A DNA stretch of 64,000 nt from Emticicia aquatilis (GTDB taxonomy: Bacteria; Bacteroidota; Bacteroidia; Cytophagales; Spirosomataceae), in NCBI RefSeq assembly GCF_014644295.1, contig NZ_BMKK01000005.1, positions 124,001 to 188,000 of the forward strand, in the 5' to 3' direction. The translations under genes were made by a program, and so were the position numbers. This document shows positions 1 through 12,000 of this stretch, in pieces. The notes under the pieces are model-generated. The model was not told where the DNA came from, did not search any database, and saw nothing but the letters and a program-made list of their open reading frames with translations. Numbering within the stretch: the stretch's first letter is position 1; each line of letters starts with the position of its first letter.

Positions 1-38
1 ATACGAAGCCTCATGGAAAGCTATTCGCTGAAAGTAGT

Positions 39-3000
39 TTGCAAGAATATTTTGCTGACAAGTTTCCTCCACAATTAAGTACAAATAAAGTCAAATCTGT
101 GCCTGATTTAATAACAAATCAAGATTTAACCATGAATAAGCTTTCCCTTAACAGCAGTTCAACGGTCAAGGAATACCATTTGGGTAGTCAATTTGATGAA
201 AAGTTGAAACGATGGACTCCTTCATTCTCTTCTCCGAAAAAGATATATGACGGAGATGATGATTACCCTAAAAACTCATTTTTTAAGGGATTCGCAACAA
301 CAATTCTGTTGGTGCTTATTAGTGTTTTAGGGCTTACCGCTCAAACTCAAAGCTCAATTGATTTATCGCTACGCAAAACGATTGATAAGTCATTGCCAGC
401 GTTGAACGAAAACGTCAAGTACACACTATGGTTGAAAAACTCTGGCCCTTCGGCAGCCAGTTCGATTGTAGTAAAAGATAATTTCCCGATTGCAGGTGCG
501 GTGTTGAACACTCACACTGGAGGAGCAAATTTCACATATAGCCCATTGACGGGTATTGGCACGTGGAATGTTGCGACTTTGGCAGCGGGCGATTCTGTAA
601 AATTAGAAATTACAGCAACCGTTACGCAACAAGGGGTATTCTTTAATACTGCCGAAGTATTTTCGGTTGGAGCAGGTCAAGAAGATTTAGACTCTACTCC
701 AAACAACTCAAAACTTTATGAAGATGATATTGCAGCGGCTTGTTTCTCTGTGCCTCTCTACTGGTATCCAGGTGAGGAATACACAGTTTCGGTTCCTGCA
801 CCATACAAATATGGTTCGACTATTAAGTGGTTTAATGGTACAACCGAAATTAGTCCAAGTTCAAAGATTGCTGTTGTTAATGCCGATTCGTCATTAACGA
901 TTAAAGCTCCAGGTACATTTACTTTTACGACTAACGTAACTAATTGTCCTGCACAAGGTTGTTGTGCAGTTCAAGTTGTTGAAGGGCCTTACGGAAGTAT
1001 TGGTGATTATGTTTGGAGAGATACAAACAATGATGGAAAACAAGGACCAACAGCTACCGAACCTCCAGTGGCGGGTGTGAAGGTATATTTGTTGAGTGCT
1101 TCGGGTACTAAACTTGATTCAACTATTACTGATGCTCAAGGAAAATATTTATTCGATAGCTTAACAACTGATAGTTATCGAGTACAATTCGTAAAACCTG
1201 TTGGTTATGACTCTTTCACTACTCAAAATTCGGGTACTGATGATACCAAAGATAGTGATGTAGGTGCAACGGGGCTTTCGCAGTTAATTAATATTGATAC
1301 TTCAAAATTACCATCAGATACCTTACGTAATAATCTAAACATTGATGCAGGTTTGAAACCAAATTATGGTTCAATTGGTGACTATGTTTGGACTGATGTA
1401 AATAATAATGGTCAGCAAAATTCGGGAGAAGCTCCTATTGCGGGTGTGAAAGTTTACTTGTTAAGTGCCTCGGGTACTAAACTTGATTCGACTGTAACTG
1501 ATGCAAGCGGAAAATACCTTTTCGATTCTCTTGCGAGCGGAACATACAAAATACAGTTTGTAGCTCCAGTTGGAACTATCGCTGCTAAACAAAATACTGG
1601 TGCTGATGTAACTGATAACGATGCTAACAAAAACGGTATTTCGCAGTTGATTACTATCGACACTGCTAAACTTCCAAGCGACACACTTCGTAATAATCTT
1701 AACATCGACGCTGGTTTCGTACCTGTTGGTTCGATTGGTGATTACGTTTTCGCTGATAATAATAGCGATGGTATCCAAAATACAGGTGATACTCCTGTGG
1801 CTGGTATTAAAGTTTACTTACTCGATGCTAACACAGGTGCTAAACTTGATTCTACCGTAACTAATGGTGCTGGTAAATATCTTTTCGATAGTTTATTGGC
1901 AGGTAGTTACAAAGTGAAGTTTGTACTTCCTACGGGTAGCGAAGCAACGGGTAAACTTCTCGGTGTTGATACTACTAAAGATAGTAATATCAACCCTGAT
2001 GGTACAACTGATGCCATTGTAATTGACACAACTCAGCCAATTAATAGCACAGCTCGTAACAATACTACTGTTGATGCGGGTATCAAAACTGCTTTTGGTT
2101 CGATTGGAGATTACGTTTGGTCTGATACTAATAATAACGGTCAACAAGATTCAGGCGAACCTGCTATTGCAGGTGTGAAAGTTTATTTGTTGAGTGCTTC
2201 AGGTACTAAGCTTGATTCGACTGTAACTGATGCAAGTGGCAAATATCTATTCGGAGGCCTTGCAAGTGGTACTTATAAAGTACAGTTTGTAGCTCCAGTT
2301 GGTACTATTGCCGCTAAACAAAATACTGGTGCTGACGCTACTGATAGTGATGCGAACAAAACTGGTTTGACGCAAATCATTAACATTGATACTACTAAAC
2401 CAGCGGCTGATACACTTCGTAATAATCTTAACATCGACGCTGGTTTCGTACCTGTTGGTTCGATTGGAGATTATGTTTTCAATGATAAAACTGGCGATGG
2501 TATTCAAAATACAGGTGATACTCCTGTGGCTGGTGTAAAAGTTTACTTACTCGATGCCAACACAGGTGCTAAACTTGATTCAGCTATTACTGACGTAAAC
2601 GGCAAATATTTATTCGACAATTTGTTGAATGGTACTTATAAAGTGAAGTTTGTGATTCCAGTAGGAAGCTCAATCACGGGTAAAGCATTAGGTGGCGACC
2701 CTACGAAAGATAGCGATGCCAATCCAGATGGTACTACTGATGTGATTACAATTAACACATCATTACCTGTTGGCAATGTAGGCCGCAACAATACAACTGT
2801 TGACGCAGGGCTTAAAACTGCATTTGGTTCTATCGGAGATTTCGTATGGAACGATTCAAACAATAACGGTTTACAAGACTCTGGTGAAACTGGTGTAAGT
2901 GGAATTATCATAGAATTATACGCTTCAGATGCCATTGGAATGCCAATTGGTGCTGCCTTGAAAAAAGATACAACTGATGCAAGTGGTAAATATTTATTCA

Positions 3001-6000
3001 CTGGTTTATCAGCAGGAAATTATGTAGTGAAAGTGATTACAACTTCAATTCCATCGGGTTCGCAGCTTACTACTAAGCAAGATGTAGGAAGCAATGATGC
3101 CATTGACAGTGATTTCAATCCATCTACTGGTTTATCTGACAAAATTGTAATTGACCCTTACGATGCTGCTAAGAAAGATATCTTAACAGTTGACGGAGGT
3201 ATTTATAGCCCACTTGGTTCAATCGGAGACTTTGTATGGAAAGATACAAACAATAACGGTTTGCAAGATACTGGCGAACCTGGTGCTGAAGGTGTAAAAG
3301 TAGAACTTTATGCTTCTGATGCTTCAGGAAATCCAATAGGTGCTGCAATCAGTACTGTAACTACTAATGCAAGTGGATTCTATACATTTAATAATTTACC
3401 AAAAGGTGATTATGTTGTAAGAATCCTAACCAGCACATTACCAGCAACATACTCACTTTCAACTAAGGCGAATGCAGGCGATGATACTAAAGACAGTGAC
3501 TTTAACTCAACAACTGGTTATTCACCAAAAATTAGCATCGACCCATTAGTACCAGCATTGAAAGACAATCCAACTATCGACGGTGCTATCTATGTCCCAG
3601 TAGTTTGCTCTGAGTTAGTAGCTATTGCAACTGATGCTGATATTTGTTCGGGAGATACTACTTACATCAAAGCAACTATTACTGGCGGCGGAAATGTAAG
3701 ATGGTACTTAACACCAATCGGCGGTACACCAATCGCTACCGTAGCAAGTGGAGCATCTTATGCGATATTCCCAACAACAACGACGGTTTATTATGCAGAA
3801 ATTGCTAATGCCCCAGAAGGTTGTCCGAATACTCGTCAACCAGTTGCGATTGTAGTGAATGTACGCCCAGCTAACCCAAGTTGTGTTGGTGCAGTTGAAG
3901 AATGTATTGGTAAAACAATCAATTTGAATGACTTCGTTATCAACGGTGTGACAACTCCAGGAGGTACTTTTGAATGGCATACAACAGCCAATCCAAACTC
4001 TCCTTTGGTTTCAAATACATCAGCAGTTGGTGCAGGTACATATTATTTATTTGAGAAATCAGGTGCTGGATGTTATAGCAACCCAACATTATTGAAAGTT
4101 ACTTTGAAAAACTGTGATAAATCTATCGACTTAAGCTTGACAAAAGCTGCCGATAATATCACACCAAACGTAGGTGATAACATCACGTTTACAATCAAAG
4201 TAACCAATGCAGGCCCTGATGCAGCAACAGCAGTTGAAGTAACTGACGAATTACCAGCTGGATTACAATTTGTATCAAGTGCGTTCTTTACAAATAACAG
4301 CGGAGTATTGACCTCGACTATTTCAAATGTAGCTGCTAATCAAACTATTACTTTGACATACATTGCTAAAGTAACTGGTTCTGGTGCAATGACCAACTTT
4401 GCTCAAATAACAAAAGCAACAGAAAAAGATAAAGATTCAACTCCTGGTAATGGAAAAACTACCAAAGAGGATGACGATGATAAAGTAACGATTACACCTA
4501 AAGTAGTCGAGCTACTTGCTGATTTGAGTTTGAATAAAACTGTTAGTAACTCTACTCCTTATGCTGGTGACCAAATCACTTACTATGTAGAGGTTAAGAA
4601 CAACGGCACATCAAATGCCACTAACGTTGAGGCGACAGACGTTGTACCAGCAGGTTTACAAATCATCAGTGCAACTGGTGGCGATGCTATCACTACAACT
4701 GGTAATACAGTAGTAGCGAAATTCAACCAAATCAACGTTGGCCAAACTGCAACATTCCAAATCGTTGCAAAAGTAACCGCTACAACGGGTACAATCAAAA
4801 ACTGGGCTGAGGTTACGAAATCTGACCAAAAAGACCCGAACTCAACACCTAACAATGGTGTAAGTAAAAACGAAGATGACGATGATGATGCCGACATCAC
4901 AATCAAACAACAAGTTTGTAACCCAACTACACCACTCATTGCTTGTGCAAACCCTTACATCTGTCTTGGTGAAAGTGTTTCTATCGAAGCAATCGGATGT
5001 AATGGTACAGTTGTTTGGTCTGATGGACAAACAGGCAACATGATAACTGTAACTCCAGGTGCGACTACGACTTATACAGCTCAATGTAAAATCAACGATA
5101 ACTGTATCAGTCCTAAATCTAATCCAGTGCAGGTGGTTGTAAACGTGATTGCCCCTCCAACTATTACTTCAAATTCTACATCGAATGTAATTTGTAATGG
5201 TGGAAGCGTAACGCTCACAGCTAACAACTGTACAGGTAAAATCTTGTGGTCAACAGGTGCAACTACACCTTCAATCACAGTTTCGCCAACTACAACAACT
5301 TCTTATACAGCAACTTGTACTAAGTTGAATTGTGTAAGTAGCAAATCGAACGTAATTACTGTAACAGTAGGAACACCAACAACTCCTCCAACTATTACAG
5401 CTGATAATAATGCAATTTGTGCTGGTCAATCAGTTAAATTGACAGCCAACGGATGTACAGGAACAGTAGTTTGGTCAAATGGCTCAACTGGTTCGAGCAT
5501 CACATTTGCTCCAACAAGCACAGGCACTTACTCAGCAGTTTGTAAAGTAGGCGAATGTTCAAGCAATGCTTCTACACCAATTACTGTAACTGTGGGAGCT
5601 GGTTCAACACCAACAATCACGGCAACTAAAGATGGTATCTGTGCTGGTGAAAGCGTAACATTGACAGCAAGCAACTGTACTGGTTCACTTGCTTGGTCAA
5701 CTGGTGCAACTACTTCGTCAATCACTGTTTCACCAACAACTAATACAACTTACGATGTAACTTGTTCGGTAACAGGTTGTAGCGGTAAAGCTTCTAAAGC
5801 TATTACTGTAACGCCAAAACCAGCTACTCCAATCGTAACTTGTGGTAAAGAAAGAATCTGTTTAGGTGAATCACTTACATTTACTGCTCACGGTTGTGAA
5901 GGTACTGTAACTTGGAGCAACGGTGCAACTGGTGCTACAATGGTAGTAAAACCTACAAACCCAACTAACATTTACACGGCTATTTGTACGGTAAATGGTT

Positions 6001-9000
6001 GTGCAAGTAGCCCATCGAAAGATGCTGTTATCACTGTCATCAACCTCACTCCTCCTACTATCACAGCCTCAGCTGATGCAGTTTGTAGTGCTGGTTCAGC
6101 AACATTGACAGTAAGCAACTGTGATGGTACTGTTCTTTGGTCAACTGGTGCAACTACGGCTTCTATCACCGTCACACCAACTGCAGCTACAACTTATACA
6201 GTAAAATGTATTGTTGATGAATGTGAAAGTTCGGCTTCTAAAACTATCAATATTGGCGGTGGCCAAGCACCAAACGCTCCAACAATCTCTGCTAATAAAA
6301 CAGCAGTGTGTGGAAACGAAACGGCTACACTTACAGCAACAGGCTGCACAGGTGGTACTATCACTTGGAGCAATGGAGCGACTGGCTCGTCAATCGTAGT
6401 AGGTGCAGGTACTTATACGGCTACTTGTAAAACTGATTGTGGTACAAGTGGTAACTCTAATGCGGTTGTTATTACAAACGGTGGTCAAACGCCAAATGCT
6501 CCAGCAATCTCTGCTAATAAAACAGCAGTATGTGGAAACGAAACGGCTACACTTACAGCAACAGGCTGCACAGGTGGTACTATCACTTGGAGCAATGGAG
6601 CGACTGGCTCGTCAATCGTAGTAGGTGCGGGTACTTATACGGCTACTTGTAAAACTGATTGTGGTACAAGTGTTAACTCAAATGCAGTTGTTATTACAAG
6701 TGGTGGAGCTGGTTCGACACCAACAATTACAGCAACTAAAGATGGTATCTGTGTAGGTGAAAGCTTAACATTGACAGCAAGCAACTGTACTGGTTCACTT
6801 ACTTGGTCAACTGGTGCGACTACTTCGTCAATCACTGTTTCACCAACAACTAATACAACTTACGATGTAACTTGTTCGGTAACGGGTTGTAGCGGTAAAG
6901 CTTCTAAAGCTATTACTGTAACACCAAAACCAGCTACCCCAATCGTAACTTGTGGTAAAGAAAGAATCTGTTTAGGTGAATCACTTACATTTACTGCTCA
7001 TGGTTGTGAAGGTACGGTAACTTGGAGCAACGGTGCGACTGGTGCTACAATGGTGGTAAAACCTACAAACCCAACTAACATTTACACGGCTGTTTGTACG
7101 GTAAATGGTTGTGCAAGTAGCCCATCAAAAGATGCTGTTATCACTGTTATTAACCTCACTCCTCCTACTATCACAGCTTCGGCTGAGACTGTTTGTGGTG
7201 GTGGTTCAGCAACATTGACAGTAAGCAACTGCGACGGTACTGTTCTTTGGTCAACTGGTGCAACTACGGCTTCTATTACCGTAACACCAACTGCAGCTAC
7301 AACTTATACAGTAAAATGTATTGTTGACGAATGCGAAAGTTCGGCTTCTAAAACTATCAATGTTGGTGGAGGTCAAACGCCAAACGCTCCAGCAATTTCT
7401 GCTAATAAAACAACAGTTTGTGGAATTGAAACTGCTACACTTACAGCAACAGGCTGCACAGGTGGTACTATCACTTGGAGCAACGGAGCAACTGGCTCAT
7501 CAATCGTAGTAGGTGCAGGTACTTATACGGCTACTTGTAAAACTGATTGTGGTATAAGTGGTAACTCTAATGCTATCGTTATCCAAACTGGAAACGTTAC
7601 ACCTCCAACAATCTCGGCTTCAACAACCGCACTTTGTGAAACAGGTCAAGTAACATTAACGGCAGCAGGTTGCACAGGTACAGTGGTTTGGTCTAATACA
7701 TCAACTGGCTCAAGCATTACTGTTTCGGTGGCAACAACAACAACTTTCTCAGCAGCTTGTAAAACAAGTACTTGTGAAAGTGGTAAATCAAACGACGTAA
7801 CTGTAACTGTTGGTAAACCAAACAAACCAACAATTACTTCAGATAAACAAACAATTTGTGAAGGTGACGCAGTTGTCTTAACAGCAACAGGTTGTACAGG
7901 AACAACAGTTTGGTCAAATGGTCTTACAGGTTCAACAATCAACGTTTCGCCAAGTACCTCAACTGATTACACTGCGGTTTGTAAATTACCTCAAGGTGGA
8001 TGCACAAGCGACCAGTCGAATAAAGTAACTGTAAATGTTACAACAAAACCTGAATCGCCAGTTATCTCTTGTTCGGCATCAAGAATCTGTAAAGGTGATA
8101 CCCTTACACTCAATGCTTTAGGATGTAGCGGAAGCATATTGTGGTCAACAGGTCAAACATCGGCATCAATCAACATTAGCCCTGCCGAAACCACAGTTTA
8201 CACAGCTATCTGTAAAGTAGGTTCTTGCCAGTCAGCTCCATCATCGGCAGCAACTATTACGGTCGGAAATCCAATTCCTCCAGTAGTGACTTGTAAAAAC
8301 ACACAAATTTGTGGTGGCTCAAGCACACAAATCGAAGCAGCTGGTTGTACAGGTACAGTCAAATGGTCAGATGGTCAAATTGGTGCGGTTATTACTGTTT
8401 CACCAACAAGTATCACAAGCTACTCAGCAATTTGTGATGGTGGAAGATGCCAAAGCGAGAAATCAAATGTAATTACAGTTCAAGTAACTGGAAGTGGCTT
8501 GAAAAAACCAACAACTCGTGATTTAGTAAATACTTGTCCGTACATTACAGTTGACCTTACAACTGGTGTAACAAGTGCAGCTTCTTCGCAAGGTGGTGTA
8601 TTTGTATTCCGCACAGGAACTACTCCAGGTTCACCAGCGGTAGCAAATCCATCAACAGCAAGTACAGGGACTTACTATGTATTTGAAAAAGCAGGTAACG
8701 GATGTTATAGCGAAGGTGCTAAGATTAATGTAAACATTACATCTTGCGAAACGCCAATCAACTGCTTAACAAATCCAGCAACTGCATTGGCAGGTAAAGA
8801 TACCACAGTTTGTTTAAGTGCTGATTTCTTCACACTACAAGGCAAAATTGGTGGTTCGGCAACAAGTGCAAAATGGACAACTGATGGCAAAGGCACATTC
8901 GATAACGCTCTAAGCTTGAATACTAAATACAATTATTCAAACGACGACGTAGTGAAAGGAAGCGTGAAATTTACACTCACTACCAACGACCCAGACGATA

Positions 9001-12000
9001 ATGGTTCTTGTGTATCGGCAACATCAAGCTTCACAGTTACACTCAACGGAGTGAAAACTGTTCCGACTATCGAATCAAGCAAATCGCCAAATATTTGCTT
9101 CGGCGACTCAGTAGTATTGACTGCAACAAATGCAGGTTCGTACAAATGGAGTACAGGAGCAACAACTAAGAGCATTACGGTGAAAACACCAGGTCGTTAT
9201 ACAGTAAAACTCATCAACGACAATGGTTGTGCATCACTTAGCTCAAACGAAATCGTAGTGAAACTTGGCGATGCTATTGCAGCTCCAACTGTAGCGGCAC
9301 TTACTAAGAATAACTGCCCTGCAACTACTGTAAACTTGTCGAGTTCAGTTACAAGCCAAGTACAAAGTACAGGTGGAGTATTTGAGTTCCATACAGGAAG
9401 TTCGCCAAGTAGCCCAATGCTTGCAAACGCATCGGCAGTAGGCTCAGGAACATATTACGTAATTGAGAAGAGCGGTATTGGTTGTTATAGCCAAGCATCT
9501 CCAATCATCGTAACGATTGACCAATGTAATGTAACAACTGATACATCGAAAGTTGATGTAAGTGTCTTGATAGTTGGTTCACGTGTTGAATTGAAAATCG
9601 GCGACCCAGTTACCTATACAATCACGGTGAAAAACAACAATCCTGTAAAAGCCGCAACCAATGTAAATGTTGTAAACGTATTGCCTAAAGGCTTGACGGT
9701 TACTTCAACAACACCAGGCTTTACAGCATTCGGAACTGACTCATTATTAAGCGTAATCGGTAACTTACCAGCGGGTGCAACTAAAACTTATACCTATGAT
9801 GCTAAAACAACAAAAGCTGGTCAGATTATCAATACTGCCAAGATTACTAAACTTGACCAAGTTGACCCAATCTTGAGTAATAATATCAGTCAATGGACGG
9901 TTGAATGTAAAACTTGCCAAGAAACTTGCGTAGGACTCGCTTTAGCAGCGGATACTACTCGCCAAGCAAATGGTAGCTACAATATCACGTTCAGAGCATT
10001 GATTGAAGCTTGCGGAAACGTTAAGTTGGAAGGTGTGAAAATTACTGAGAATCTCTCAACGATGTTCCCTCTACCAACAACATACACAATCGTTCAGAAA
10101 CCAACAGCTGGCGTAGGTAGTCTATTGAAAACTAATGATAGTTTCAACGGTACAACCGACCTCAACCTAACAATTCCTGAAGGAAGTATCGTAGAAGCAG
10201 GAAAAGTAGATACCGTGAAGTTCGTAGTCAATATCGTACCTAACGGCAAAGAAGGACCATTCTCAACCAACGCATTTGTTGATGCAATAGGAAATACAGC
10301 TTTCGGAATTCCACAAGATGTATCTGATGTATCAAACAACGGTAAAACAGTAGTGAAAGAAAGTGCCGAGCCAACGGTAGTTCGTCTCTACAAATCGCCA
10401 AGTGTTGGTCTTGCGAAAATCGTATTGGATACAACTAAGAAAGCAAATGGCTCTTATGATGTAACTTATCAATTACTCGTGAAAAACAACGGTTCGTTGG
10501 TACTAAACGATGTAATTGTAAGAGATACACTCACGAAAGTATTCAAAGCTCCAGCTACATTCACAGTAGTGGCAGCACCGAGCAAGAATACAAGCAGCCA
10601 GTTGACAATCAACAGTGCATTCAACGGTACAACTGATACTCGTTTAACACTTGCAGGTGGCACAATCGCAATCGGTAAAACTGATACATTGAAGTTCACA
10701 GTTAATGTACAACCAGATACAATCAAAACATTTGCTAACACAGCGGTAGTTTCTGGTTCTGGTACACTCACCTCAGGAACAAAAGAAAATGTGACTGACC
10801 TATCAAATGCAGGTCTAAATCCTGATGCTCCGGGAAGCAACCCTACTAATCTGAATCTAAATGCAGATGGTAGTAGTTCAATCGAAGTACCATGTATCGG
10901 AATTGCACTATATGTGAAAGATACCGTAAGACAAGCCGATAGCAGTTATAACATTACTTATAAGGCTATCATCAAAAACTGTGGTAACTTGAATTTGACA
11001 AGCGTACAAGTATGTGATACATTATCAAGAACATTCACATCACCAGCCGTTGCCAAACTCGCAGTGAAACCAACAGTTAGTGCAGGAAGCCTCTTGAAAG
11101 TAGATACTTCGTATAACGGTACAACTAAAACTTGTATGTTGTTAGATGCAAGTCAGCTTGCACCTAACAAAGTAGATACCCTCACGTGGGTGGTCAATGT
11201 GAAACTCAACGGTAATAAAGGGCCGTTCAGAAATACAGTAATAGTTACGGCTAAAACACCAAGTGGTCAGGTTATAACCGATGCCTCAAATGCAGGAGTT
11301 GACCCAAGCCCATCTGGTAGTACACCAACAGTTATTAACTTCAATAGTTTACCAGATGCTCTCATCGGTATCTCGAAGAGTGCAAGCGAGCCTAAGTTAG
11401 TAACAGGTACAACTAATACTTACGATGTAACATTCACATTCAAAGTGAAAAACTACGGTAAAGTTGCATTCACAGGCGTACAAATTCAAGATAACTTGAG
11501 TGTGGCCTTCGGTGATAGCGTGAAGATTGACTCGGTGAAAGTAACAGCTGATGCTGGTCTAACAGCCAACAGCAACTATACAGGTCGTGGAAGTCTAATC
11601 AATCTATTAGTTGATTCGTTAAGTACCTTAGCTGTAAATGCAGAAAGAAACGTAACGTTGTTTGCTCGCATGACAACGACATCAAGCAAAGCAAACTTTG
11701 AGAACCAAGCATTAGTAATTGGTAAATACCCAAGTAATAAGTCAACCGATGACTTGTCAACCAACGGTAACGACCCAGACCCTGATGCTAACGGTACACC
11801 GAAAGATAACAGTATTGCTACACCAGTGAAACTCGGAGACGGTGGTCCTATCATTCCTTCGTTCAGCACAACACTCGGTATTGCTAAATCAGCCATACTT
11901 GATACAGTGAAAAACGCAGATGGTAGTTATAACTTAACCTACAAAGTGATTGTGAAGAATTACAGCACAAGTAAACTCACAAACATCCAGTTGAGCGATA

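Noticed and set aside
4918-8500. Regular repeats that could be taken for a CRISPR-like or satellite array
   Set aside because: The period is long (about 200-222 bp), translates in one frame into Ig-like modules, and units diverge at synonymous sites.
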